27,079 bases of DNA from Thermoplasmata archaeon (GTDB taxonomy: Archaea > Thermoplasmatota > Thermoplasmata > Sysuiplasmatales > Sysuiplasmataceae), in the NCBI GenBank assembly GCA_021811925.1, contig JAKAPY010000004.1, positions 1 through 27,079 on the forward strand. The letters are read 5' to 3'. Below the pieces are notes generated by a model. That model saw only the letters and a program-made list of their open reading frames with translations, made no database searches and was not told where the DNA came from. Within the stretch, counting starts at the first letter, position 1. The number at the start of each line of letters is the position of its first letter. Below, one piece after another: positions 1 to 7,411 of this stretch. The translations under genes were made by a program, and so were the position numbers.

Positions 1-12
1 CACCCCTGCGGC

Positions 13-222
13 TCATGGCATGTGGCCATTCACATTGACTGGATACACGTTCGAATTCGGGCCGCTCGTCTGGTTCCAGTATATCGACGCGGTGTATGCA
101 AGCTGAGCCTCCGTCTGGTTGATGTTGATGACGTTCGTTCCGCTGTAGGCGGAAAAGGCAAAGACTCCCGTCATTCCTATGAGTATGGGGACCATTGCGA
201 GAGCTATTATTTTCTTGTTCAT
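13..222 (-). CDS. Short secreted protein with TasA/camelysin-like N-terminus
   Basis: A 69-residue protein with a hydrophobic signal segment (about residues 4-24) followed by FSAYSGT and an Asn/Thr-rich stretch. The start KKIIALAMVPILIG closely matches RKLIAIAFLPLFIG of the 275-residue protein at 3843-4670, so the two are probably paralogous. The pattern of a short basic start, hydrophobic core, then AYS plus polar residues resembles SipW-dependent TasA/CalY signal peptides. A SipW-like signal peptidase lies next to it in the opposite direction. The ATG has an excellent Shine-Dalgarno (AAGGAGGTGA, spacing 5-6). It is much shorter than TasA-type proteins and ends at a TGA near the window edge, so it may be a truncated copy or a genuine mini-protein. 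Family call is by eye. Confidence 0.6.
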   Translation of the reverse strand: MNKKIIALAMVPILIGMTGVFAFSAYSGTNVININQTEAQLAYTASIYWNQTSGPNSNVYPVNVNGHMP

Positions 223-302
223 GTATTCACCTCCTTCCCCTCATTGTTCTTTGGAATGCGGAACGCTAATAAAGAGCGGTAAGAATTAGTGGTTCCTGTT
301 GG

Positions 303-310
303 TTTAAATA
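303..310. promoter_or_regulatory. TATA-like box between divergent genes
   Basis: TTTAAATA lies in the short divergent gap between the small secreted protein and the signal peptidase. On the plus strand it predicts a transcript start near 333. That would favour the internal ATG at 348 over the ATG at 324 for the peptidase. The minus strand could use this box or the CTTTATTAG sequence near 267-275. Confidence 0.4.
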
Positions 311-323
311 TGAAAACAGGGGA

Positions 324-1577
324 ATGCTGAATTCTGTCTCAAGGGGGATGAGAGTCTTGGACAGAATCAGGCTTGCAGTGGACGCAGGAATAGCCGTTTC
401 ATGGGGATGCTCCTATTACATCACCCTGCCTCTGCTGCCGTACGTCGCGGGATTCGGCAGGATACTCCTTCTGCTGGTATATCTCGCAGTGCTCTATTCG
501 CTGATGAGGGAAAGATTTCTGCAGCTGAGGCTTGACCGGTTCCTCGTCTATTCGGTAATCCTCGGATCGGTCTTTGTCGTTGTGTTGTTCGAGCCGGTTT
601 TTGTTTCCAGGTTCGTCGTTTCTCTCCTTCCACCTATCATGCTGATGGAACAGATTGTCTTCGTTATCCTCTACGGCATTTTCCTTCAGGTCTTTCTTTT
701 CAATTTCAACGCAGAGAGAGCCGTCAAGAGAGGGGAAAAGAAGTCAATCAATCTCCCTTTCATCCTTTTCCTTTCAACTGTATTCCAGCTTAACGAAGTG
801 CTCTTCACAATACGCGGCTCAGCGATCGTTGTCCTGAATTTCACTCTGAGCGTCCTGACAGGAATTGTGCTTTTTTATCTGCTTTTCATTATGTTCGTCA
901 AATTCAGGTTCAACAATCTGCCCGGAATCGTTTTCTTTGCATTCTACTCCGTTCCTCTCCTGATAGACATTTCGTACAGCTCGTCACTTATCCTCTCCTC
1001 AGCCTGGATATTCGTCGACTTTTCGGTCGTTCTCATAATGCTAGAACTGCTGACAAAAGACAACATCTATTCCCTGAAAATGACAAAGAAGAGCAATCCG
1101 ATAAGGGAAAAGCGCAACAGGTCGGGCTTCATAGCGACTCTGGCGGTTGTGTGCATCCTGCTGCTCGGAGTATTCGTTGTCGCCCCCGTTGCCTTCGGCA
1201 CTCCGCATCCCTTCCTCACAGACCCGACAGGAAGCATGTATCCGGCCATCAGGCCGGACTCCCTGCTGATTGTGAAGGGAACGAGCATCCAGAGCATCCA
1301 CGTAGGCCAGATACTTGTGTTCACGGCGCCTTGGAATCATGGTCTTGTCGTTGCCCATCAGGTTATCAGTATATTCAGTCTTAACGGGACGGTCTACTTC
1401 CAGACCAAGGGTATTGCCAATGCCGTTCAGGATCCGCTCCCTGTTCCGGCATATGATGTGCACGGTGTGGTGCTGGCAAGCATTCCCTATCTGGGCTACC
1501 TTTTTATCTACTCCTACGCATTTCTGTCGGCAATCCTGATCGCTGTGGCGATAATCGGTACAGTGAAATTCAAATGA
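324..1577 (+). CDS. SipW/Sec11-type signal peptidase I with large membrane domain
   Basis: Membrane-bound serine protease of family S26 that cleaves signal peptides outside the membrane. The catalytic domain is C-terminal: TGSMYPAI holds the nucleophile Ser304, and VVAHQVI holds His345, the Ser/His pair of archaeal and ER-type enzymes rather than the bacterial Ser/Lys pair. A TKG...QDP segment follows and a final membrane segment closes the protein. At 417 residues it is far longer than a typical archaeal signal peptidase, because about 260 N-terminal residues form some seven hydrophobic segments of unknown role. The ATG at 324 is given; ATG 348 fits the TATA spacing better. The stop overlaps the next start (ATGA), implying translational coupling. 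The flanking TasA-like proteins are likely substrates (inference). Confidence 0.85.
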   Translation: MLNSVSRGMRVLDRIRLAVDAGIAVSWGCSYYITLPLLPYVAGFGRILLLLVYLAVLYSLMRERFLQLRLDRFLVYSVILGSVFVVVLFEPVFVSRFVVSLLPPIMLMEQIVFVILYGIFLQVFLFNFNAERAVKRGEKKSINLPFILFLSTVFQLNEVLFTIRGSAIVVLNFTLSVLTGIVLFYLLFIMFVKFRFNNLPGIVFFAFYSVPLLIDISYSSSLILSSAWIFVDFSVVLIMLELLTKDNIYSLKMTKKSNPIREKRNRSGFIATLAVVCILLLGVFVVAPVAFGTPHPFLTDPTGSMYPAIRPDSLLIVKGTSIQSIHVGQILVFTAPWNHGLVVAHQVISIFSLNGTVYFQTKGIANAVQDPLPVPAYDVHGVVLASIPYLGYLFIYSYAFLSAILIAVAIIGTVKFK

Positions 1578-2107
1578 TACCCGTCTATGTGCCGCAGATA
1601 GTGGCGCTTGCATACATAGGGACAGACATGCTTGTTCTTTTCAGGTTCCTCGGTTTGAAGAGAAGGCTCTCTCAGATAAGCCTGAACCTGATTCTTTTCA
1701 CAAAATTCAGGCAGCTGGCCGAATTCTACACGATGGGTGAGACTTCCGAGTTCATGGAGAAGCTGGCAACGGCTCCGCCTGATGCAATCACTGAGGAGTC
1801 CATCACAGGGAAATACGGTGGGCTCAACAGGGAGATAGAGGAGCTTCACAGGCAGTTCGCCTTGCCATATAAGCTGAAGGCAAGGCCGGAGGAGATACGC
1901 ATTGCGATGTCCGAGATATCACTTTTCACCCTGATTCTCATCTTCACCACTGCCTTCGCTGCAGTGTCGAATGTCGTGCTCATAGCTCTCCTGTTTACCG
2001 TCCTGCTTAACAGCGTGTTCTATTACCCGTTCATTTCGCTGTACTACGATTCGGTGAGCGATTGCAACGAAGCGTTCAGAATACAGGCCTCCCTGAGGGC
2101 CAAGTAG
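1574..2107 (+). CDS. Membrane protein coupled to signal peptidase
   Basis: A 177-residue protein of unknown family. It has one N-terminal hydrophobic segment (about 5-26), a charged middle region (about 28-112) likely to be cytoplasmic and partly helical, and two hydrophobic segments near the C-terminus (about 114-160). Its ATG overlaps the signal peptidase stop codon by four bases, so the two are almost certainly made together and may act together. No catalytic motif is visible. A role as partner of the signal peptidase in handling the neighbouring secreted proteins is inference from position only. Confidence 0.75.
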   Translation: MIPVYVPQIVALAYIGTDMLVLFRFLGLKRRLSQISLNLILFTKFRQLAEFYTMGETSEFMEKLATAPPDAITEESITGKYGGLNREIEELHRQFALPYKLKARPEEIRIAMSEISLFTLILIFTTAFAAVSNVVLIALLFTVLLNSVFYYPFISLYYDSVSDCNEAFRIQASLRAK

Positions 2108-2153
2108 AAGTGGGCGTGTTCATCACCTGTGACGGCATGGCCGGAATTTCCGC

Positions 2154-3215
2154 TCAATTGTTCCTGAGCGCCCTGAATCTCTTCCTTGCTTCTGATTTGG
2201 GAAGGACCCTGTAATAGTATATTCCCGATCCGTACTCCGCGAAGAAAATGCACTTTGCTTCAGACTCGTACATGAAGATCGGCTGACCCGAAAGGTCGCT
2301 CAGCTTCGTAATCTCTTCTATCGAGTTTACCATTGTTCCTGACTTTATGGAAAGCGGATCAACAGATACGGCGATTATGTTGTCCCTGTTCCGCTTCACG
2401 AAACCCTCGATATCAGATGGCTTCCTGCCGACCTGCGCTCCCGCCAGGATTGTCCCTCCGATGGCGGCGGCTAACGCAAAGGACGAGTAGGATAAGGTCT
2501 GCAGCGCTGACTTGTCGTTGCTCAGCGGTATGACTCTCTGAACTACGGATGTCGCATTGTTCCATGCATTCGAATCGTGCCCGACATTTATGTATTGCCA
2601 TGAGATATTTTTTGATGGGGAATAGTACATGGTTGGATAGTCGACGTAGAGTTCCAGCGAGGTGTGGTTCTGGGCGACGTTGTTGCCTACGAACGCGCTC
2701 TCGGTCGCATTGAATACAATGGCCGGGTCTCCCGACGTTATGTTGAGCTGCTTGTTGATCGCCTGAATATGTGCAAGAGTGCCGTTCAGGTCGAATGGAA
2801 CATTAACCCAGCGGTCGCACTGCGTCCCGCTGTAATTCAAAGTGAATCCGAAGTACCCTATCTCAGACACCCACTGTGGGGAGGTCCCGGAAATGACATC
2901 AAGAGCAACGGAGACATAGACGATCACGTCAACAGGCGAGCTGGAGGAAAAGACGTAATTGAACATTATACTCTCGTTGTTCGTTATATTGTTGTATATT
3001 GTGCCCGGGTCAGAGACACTTGTTGAATTGTAGAGCAGGTTTGGTTTAAGAGAAGCATTTATCACCGATCTGAGGCCGGAGGTGTATGAAAAGGAGACGC
3101 TGCTCACCGCTTCAGTTTTCTGAGATGAAGCCAGCGCCATAGTCGAGCCCGCGATAAGCAGCTCCGCTGTCAGCGCGACTGAAAGCACCAGCAACGACCG
3201 CTTACTCCATTTCAC
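2154..3215 (-). CDS. DUF5305-like membrane-anchored protein
   Basis: A 353-residue protein with an N-terminal signal or anchor (about 7-29), a long extracellular domain rich in Asn, Ser and Thr (about 30-243), one membrane segment (about 244-262) and a cytoplasmic tail of about 90 residues. The tail contains MVNSIEEITKLSDLSGQPIF and GIYYYRV, resembling the C-terminal end of archaeal DUF5305 proteins as I remember them. Such proteins are often encoded near SipW-like signal peptidases in archaea, which fits this neighbourhood. The GTG start overlaps the stop of the upstream winged-helix gene (GTGA), so the two form an operon. Function is unknown; a role in the cell surface or in sensing is possible. 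Confidence 0.65.
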   Translation of the reverse strand: MKWSKRSLLVLSVALTAELLIAGSTMALASSQKTEAVSSVSFSYTSGLRSVINASLKPNLLYNSTSVSDPGTIYNNITNNESIMFNYVFSSSSPVDVIVYVSVALDVISGTSPQWVSEIGYFGFTLNYSGTQCDRWVNVPFDLNGTLAHIQAINKQLNITSGDPAIVFNATESAFVGNNVAQNHTSLELYVDYPTMYYSPSKNISWQYINVGHDSNAWNNATSVVQRVIPLSNDKSALQTLSYSSFALAAAIGGTILAGAQVGRKPSDIEGFVKRNRDNIIAVSVDPLSIKSGTMVNSIEEITKLSDLSGQPIFMYESEAKCIFFAEYGSGIYYYRVLPKSEARKRFRALRNN

Positions 3216-3490
3216 ACATATCCCCTGGTATGTTCTTCCCCGGTGAGGTACGAAAGTGCCACCAGTTGCGTGAGCACTCTGTATCCCTTTTCCGTCGCCT
3301 TGTAGGTCACCCTGCCTGCCATGCTCTCCCTGACAATCAGCTCCTGCTGGATCAGCTTGTTGATTATCCTGACTGTCGATTCAAAATTGAGGTTGCATCT
3401 TGTCTTGATTCTCGTTCTCGTAGCCTCATTGTCGGTTATCAATCTCAGTACATCATGCATTAATGCAGTTTCGTCTCTTCTTCCCTTCAT
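3212..3490 (-). CDS. Winged-helix transcriptional regulator
   Basis: A 92-residue DNA-binding protein. Residues from about 10 to 75 fit an archaeal winged helix: an N-terminal helix (DVLRLITDNEA), a helix-turn-helix (RTRIKTRCNLNFESTVRIINKL) and a wing (VTYKATEKGYRVL). I chose the ATG at 3490 because the longer frame begins only at a TTG (3553) and its 21 extra residues look unlike the family. The stop overlaps the GTG of the DUF5305-like gene, so the regulator is first in a two-gene operon. It is read away from the TasA-like gene at 3843 and probably controls this surface cluster or itself (inference). Its ligand is unknown. Confidence 0.75.
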   Translation of the reverse strand: MKGRRDETALMHDVLRLITDNEATRTRIKTRCNLNFESTVRIINKLIQQELIVRESMAGRVTYKATEKGYRVLTQLVALSYLTGEEHTRGYV

Positions 3491-3548
3491 AGCTAGCCAG
3501 TTCCCCCGCCCTGCCAGAGTGCATGTCCGTCCACTGACCAATGTCAAT

Positions 3549-3560
3549 ATCAATGTTGAT
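3549..3560. repeat. Palindrome at the regulator promoter
   Basis: ATCAA-TG-TTGAT is a short inverted repeat about 60 bases before the regulator ATG. A TATA-like TTTTATTT (minus strand, 3583-3590) predicts a transcript start near 3560, so the palindrome would sit at the start site. It is a plausible operator for autoregulation. Confidence 0.35.
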
Positions 3561-3810
3561 AGTGTAGTGATGATACTGCCTCAAATAAAACTTGCGGCTC
3601 ACCGGTGAACCTGCACCGGATGAAGCATACTTGCTTATTCTGAAATAATTCGATCGATTATTTTCAGGATGAAGCCCCAAGCTCGAAAAAGCAGCATAAA
3701 TATCCGCACCATCCACGAAGCATTTACGGACATTGCCAATCCAGCCGTTGCCATCGACGAAGTACGAGCCGGAACGCTGTATTTTAATCAGCAGGGACTA
3801 GTAATACTCG

Positions 3811-3822
3811 TTTATTAAATAA
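3811..3822 (+). promoter_or_regulatory. TATA-like box for the TasA-like gene
   Basis: TTTATTAAATAA lies about 25 bases before the TTG at 3843. The predicted transcript start falls on or next to that codon, suggesting a leaderless message. Confidence 0.5.
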
Positions 3823-3842
3823 GGCACTGGAATTATTCTTTC

Positions 3843-4670
3843 TTGGGGGAACGGGCCCTGAAAAGAAAGCTGATAGCAATTGCCTTTTTGCCGCTTTTCA
3901 TAGGCTTTGCATCGGCGGCCGCGTACTCATCCTATAATGGTATTTCAACGACAAAACTCGATATTGCAAGTGCCCCCATCGACTTGACGGCCAACGTGAA
4001 TGTGACCGGTTACGGTCAGTGCGGCCCGCAGGGTTTCCTGGAGGACGGTTACGACTCGTCGGTCCCGCCGTACCTGTCAATTTCTGCCATGGGAGGGAAC
4101 ACGGTCGTCATGAATGAGTCAAATAGGATCCTCATACAGCATTTGACCGATTCCGAGGGAAGGGGAATACCGCTCAGCACTGCGTCAACTGCAGGCTCAT
4201 TTATCCTCCACTTCACAGTGTCGAACTACGTGCCAGGCGAGTGGTTCCAGATAACCCTGGTCTTTAGGGGCGTCTCGGCTGCCGTGAACCTGGGCAGCCC
4301 GTCCTTTTTCTATAATCTTTCCCCAAATTCTATGACCAATCTCAGCCTCAACACCAACCCTCAATATGGCGGAGCTTACCTGCAGACTTCTTCTCAGCAC
4401 TTCACCCCTCAGGGTATCCAGGCCGAGGACATGAATTATGCCTACATGATAGGACCTTACAGTCATCAATTCCTTCCAAATAACTACCTCAAGTTCTTCG
4501 AGGAGGGCCAGTACTTCACAAACACCACGCTTACACCGGGAACATTCTCATCCAACCCTCAAGGAGGAACACCGGATGCAGCCGGTTTCTGCCTTGATTT
4601 CGGCCTGTCGAGCTGGTCTTCCATGCCTGCTTCCCCGTTGAGCCTGACAGTCTACGTGCCAGTGAGCTGA
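3843..4670 (+). CDS. Secreted TasA/camelysin-like surface protein
   Basis: A 275-residue exported protein. Basic residues (LKRK) precede a hydrophobic core (about 10-27), then AAAYSSYNG followed by a polar stretch, the arrangement seen in SipW-dependent TasA/CalY-type proteins. The rest is Ser/Thr/Asn/Pro-rich with predicted beta character and several N-x-S/T sites. Two Cys (Cys60 and one near residue 250) could form a disulfide. The N-terminus matches the small protein at 13-222. The start is a TTG that lies where a leaderless message would begin; no ATG fits the signal segment. It probably matures through the signal peptidase at 324-1577 and may form surface fibres or coat (inference). The exact family is not certain. 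Confidence 0.65.
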   Translation: MGERALKRKLIAIAFLPLFIGFASAAAYSSYNGISTTKLDIASAPIDLTANVNVTGYGQCGPQGFLEDGYDSSVPPYLSISAMGGNTVVMNESNRILIQHLTDSEGRGIPLSTASTAGSFILHFTVSNYVPGEWFQITLVFRGVSAAVNLGSPSFFYNLSPNSMTNLSLNTNPQYGGAYLQTSSQHFTPQGIQAEDMNYAYMIGPYSHQFLPNNYLKFFEEGQYFTNTTLTPGTFSSNPQGGTPDAAGFCLDFGLSSWSSMPASPLSLTVYVPVS

Positions 4671-4722
4671 GCGCCTGAACAGACAAACGGCGTGGCATTG
4701 AAAAAGCCGCCCCATCGCGCAA

Positions 4723-6078
4723 TCAGCTCATTAGCGACTTCACGAGCTTAAGGTGGTCTTCCGCATACTTCTTCGCATTCTTCTCGCTCCTTGATTCTGC
4801 AAAAATCCTGATCAGCGGCTCCGTCCCCGATGGCCTGACCAGGACCCAACCTTCATCGAGGAAGAGTTTCAGCCCGTCCGTTTCGTCGACCCTGGATGCG
4901 CTTGCCTTCTCGCGCACCTTCCTCAGTATGTCTGCCGGATTATTGTCTGCAATTTCAACCTTCAGTTTCACAGTGTAGAACTTCGGAAGAGAATCTATCA
5001 GCGCCGAGAGCGGGCCCCTCTCAGCCACAATTTCCAGCATCTTTGCGGCGGTCATTCCACCGTCCCTGCAGTACTGCATCTGGGGATTGATTATTCCGCC
5101 GTTCTCCTCGCCCCCAATGACACTGCCCACCTCCATCATCTTCCTTGCAACAACTGGTGAGCCGACTCTTGTGTATACGGTCTTGCCGCCAAACTCCTTT
5201 ATTGCCTCCTCCACAACGCTTGGAGTGCTGACGGGCACGACAACCGTGGCGCCGTGCTTTTCCCTGATTATCTCCCTTGCAATCAGTGCAAGGCTCTGCT
5301 CCCCCGGTATGTATCTCCCCTTCTCGTCCACAAAGACAGCCCTGTCCGCATCGCCGTCGTGTGCGATGCCCATGTCCGCGCCAAGGTTCTTTACAGTCCT
5401 TACCAGATCCTTCAGGTTCTCGGGCGTTGGCTCGCTTTCGTGCCCGGGGAAGGAACCCTGCGCCTGGCTATTGAGCGTCACAACCCTGACACCGAGCAGT
5501 TCCATGAGATAGGGGGCGGTATATGCGGAGGCGCCGTTGCTGCAGTCAAGCACCACTGTGAATTTGCGCTCCCTGATGAGTTCCGAATTAACCTTTTCGG
5601 CTATTGCGCTAATGTAATCGGAAGCTGCATCGAAGTAGGGCGTCACGCTCCCGACGCCGTTCCACTCCGCCACCACGAAGTTTCCGCTGTAGTACGCATC
5701 CTCGATCCTTTCTTCCTCCTCGCTGCTTGCCTCGGTCCCGTCGGTGGATATTGCCTTGACGCCGTTGAACTGGGGCGGATTGTGCGATGCCGTGATCATC
5801 GCTCCGCCGGTGAACCTGCCTTTCTTCACCCTGAACTGGAGTGCCGGTGTTGGTATAACGCCAAGATCAGCAACGTCCGAACCGGTCGAAAGAATGCCCG
5901 CAATAAGCGCGTCCTTGAGCATGACGTTGGAAGTCCTTGTGTCCGTGGCCACGGCTATGTTGCCTTTCATTTCTGTTCCAATCGCCTTCCCCATCTTCAG
6001 AACAAAATCGGGTGTCAGAAATTCATTGACGATGCCCCTGACTCCGTTCGTTCCAAAGAGCTTTTTCCGCGCCGGCAT
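4723..6078 (-). CDS. glmM: Phosphoglucosamine/phosphomannomutase family enzyme
   Basis: Alpha-D-phosphohexomutase of 451 residues, normal length. It moves a phosphate between C6 and C1 of a sugar phosphate, supplying precursors for UDP-GlcNAc or mannose-containing glycans. Visible motifs in order: FGTNGVRG near the N-terminus, the phosphoserine loop TASHNPPQ with Ser98, the Mg-binding DGDADR (241-246), the sugar-binding GEENGG (323-328) and the phosphate-binding RPSGTEP (415-421). All key residues are intact. The archaeal family mixes GlmM and ManB activities, so the substrate is not certain. A TATA-like box at 6107-6116 predicts a very short leader. It appears to be transcribed alone. Confidence 0.9.
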   Translation of the reverse strand: MPARKKLFGTNGVRGIVNEFLTPDFVLKMGKAIGTEMKGNIAVATDTRTSNVMLKDALIAGILSTGSDVADLGVIPTPALQFRVKKGRFTGGAMITASHNPPQFNGVKAISTDGTEASSEEEERIEDAYYSGNFVVAEWNGVGSVTPYFDAASDYISAIAEKVNSELIRERKFTVVLDCSNGASAYTAPYLMELLGVRVVTLNSQAQGSFPGHESEPTPENLKDLVRTVKNLGADMGIAHDGDADRAVFVDEKGRYIPGEQSLALIAREIIREKHGATVVVPVSTPSVVEEAIKEFGGKTVYTRVGSPVVARKMMEVGSVIGGEENGGIINPQMQYCRDGGMTAAKMLEIVAERGPLSALIDSLPKFYTVKLKVEIADNNPADILRKVREKASASRVDETDGLKLFLDEGWVLVRPSGTEPLIRIFAESRSEKNAKKYAEDHLKLVKSLMS

Positions 6079-6106
6079 ACAATCTGATTAATTGATGTCT
6101 CTACGG

Positions 6107-6116
6107 ATATTTAATT
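6107..6116 (-). promoter_or_regulatory. TATA-like box for the phosphohexomutase
   Basis: On the minus strand AATTAAATAT lies about 33 bases before the ATG, predicting a transcript start near 6085 and a leader of only a few bases. Confidence 0.5.
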
Positions 6117-6148
6117 GAGTTGAACATACGCGACGCAGCCGTGCTCAT

Positions 6149-7399
6149 TCAAGCCACAAGCAATGGAACAATCATCTCGTCCAGGCTAGCTCCGCCGTGC
6201 ATTCCCTTGAATACGAACCTTTCGTCATGGAAATGCCTGTACCACACTGTGTTTGCCCCGTTCGGCAGGACCCAGACATCAGACATCCTTTCCCTTCCTG
6301 TCCTTGAAATTCTCTTTCCGAAAAAACCTTCCCCGATCAGCTGTTCTGTTGTCAGCACTTCCGCCTTTTCTCCAAGCTTCCCCTTCAGCCAGTCCCTGAA
6401 CCGGCTTTCCTTCCCGGCCGTGTCTATTATGACATCGCGGGGTGAGCCGTAAGGTTGGATCGGCCTGTCCATGCAGGAGTCGAGTCTGCCTGCGAAACCG
6501 CGTATCTCGTCAAGCATGATCATGTCTTTCGGGTTAACGCCCACATGCCCGTGGTCCGCAGTCACTATGAGCTTAAATCCATTTTCAGAAGCAAGGCGAC
6601 TCGCACCTGCCAGGAACGAGTCGGCCCTTCTCATCTCTTCAAGATACTGCGGAGAGCCAGGGCCATGGGCATGGCCGGCCGAATCAATTCCCGGGTAGTA
6701 GAAGTGTATCAGCTTCTGCTTGCCCGCTTCAAGCAGCCGGCCGAGTTTCTTCAGCGCATCGCCTAGGCTTGAATACCCGGCCCTTTCCGCCCCTTTGGAT
6801 ACAAGCAGGCTGAAGGCGCTGTCTGCAATCCCGGCCGGCTGCATTACCAGAGAGTCAATTCCTTCTGCGGCCAGTTTTGAATAGAGAGTCCTTCCCCTGT
6901 AGAGCATCTTCACCGAAGGCTTCAGTCGCCTGAATTCTTCTCCGTCTTCCGGCAGCCGTGGAACGAACGGCAGCGACTCCACAAGCATTCCCAGTTCTCT
7001 CAGATAGAGATACCATTCAATCACGCCGTGCTCGGCCGGAAGCTTCCCTGTGTGCATCGTTGTTAACGCGGCCGACGTTGTTGACGGGAAGACGGTGGTC
7101 ACGGGAAGGATCAGCCCGTCTTTGAGGCACCTGCTGAAGAAAGGCAGAACACTTCTGTTGCGTTTCATCTCGTAGTAGCCAAGTCCATCAAGAACGACAA
7201 GAAGAGTCCCTTCGCCCGGGGCAGACAGGACAAACTCCTCCGCGCCGTTTGAGGGCTTCAGGTTCTCGTATTTCTTCCTAATGGCGGACGGTACACCTGC
7301 AACTGAATATCCGCCGTAGTCGGGAGCTATCCTTCCCTTGTTCTTCCACTCCTTCTCCCATCGTTCCTCAAGTTTCTCTGGTGTCACGCGCAATGCCAT
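6149..7399 (-). CDS. Alkaline-phosphatase-superfamily phosphodiesterase
   Basis: A 416-residue enzyme of the type I phosphodiesterase/nucleotide pyrophosphatase group, which cleaves phosphodiesters with two metal ions. Visible features: metal ligand Asp71 in VVLDGLG, nucleophile Thr108 in FPSTTSAA, Asp239 and His243 in PGIDSAGHAHG, Asp282-His283 in TADHGH and His401 in KGMHGG. All expected metal ligands are present. No signal peptide or membrane segment is seen, so it is probably cytoplasmic. It is the last gene of a tight minus-strand operon, 12 bases after the YhfC-like gene. The substrate cannot be read from sequence; nucleotide, lipid headgroup or phosphonoacetate-like substrates all occur in the superfamily. 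Confidence 0.85.
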   Translation of the reverse strand: MALRVTPEKLEERWEKEWKNKGRIAPDYGGYSVAGVPSAIRKKYENLKPSNGAEEFVLSAPGEGTLLVVLDGLGYYEMKRNRSVLPFFSRCLKDGLILPVTTVFPSTTSAALTTMHTGKLPAEHGVIEWYLYLRELGMLVESLPFVPRLPEDGEEFRRLKPSVKMLYRGRTLYSKLAAEGIDSLVMQPAGIADSAFSLLVSKGAERAGYSSLGDALKKLGRLLEAGKQKLIHFYYPGIDSAGHAHGPGSPQYLEEMRRADSFLAGASRLASENGFKLIVTADHGHVGVNPKDMIMLDEIRGFAGRLDSCMDRPIQPYGSPRDVIIDTAGKESRFRDWLKGKLGEKAEVLTTEQLIGEGFFGKRISRTGRERMSDVWVLPNGANTVWYRHFHDERFVFKGMHGGASLDEMIVPLLVA

Positions 7400-7411
7400 T
7401 TCAGCATCGCT

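Larger units (their letters stand above)
3491..3842. other. Divergent intergenic region
   Basis: About 350 bases between the winged-helix gene (minus) and the TasA-like gene (plus). It holds the minus-strand TATA-like box at 3583-3590, the palindrome at 3549-3560 and the plus-strand TATA-like box near 3811-3822. An 87-codon minus-strand frame crosses it but has no protein-like features. Nothing else is recognised in the middle part. Confidence 0.5.

Noticed and set aside
1041..1613. Minus-strand frame of 190 codons
   Set aside because: Lies opposite the catalytic domain of the signal peptidase; no family features.
3453..3716. Minus-strand frame of 87 codons upstream of the winged-helix gene
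   Set aside because: Overlaps the regulator start, lacks a ribosome-binding site and family signals.
5254..6087. Plus-strand frame of 277 codons
   Set aside because: Antisense to the phosphohexomutase, which has all motifs intact; Cys- and His-rich composition without any domain.
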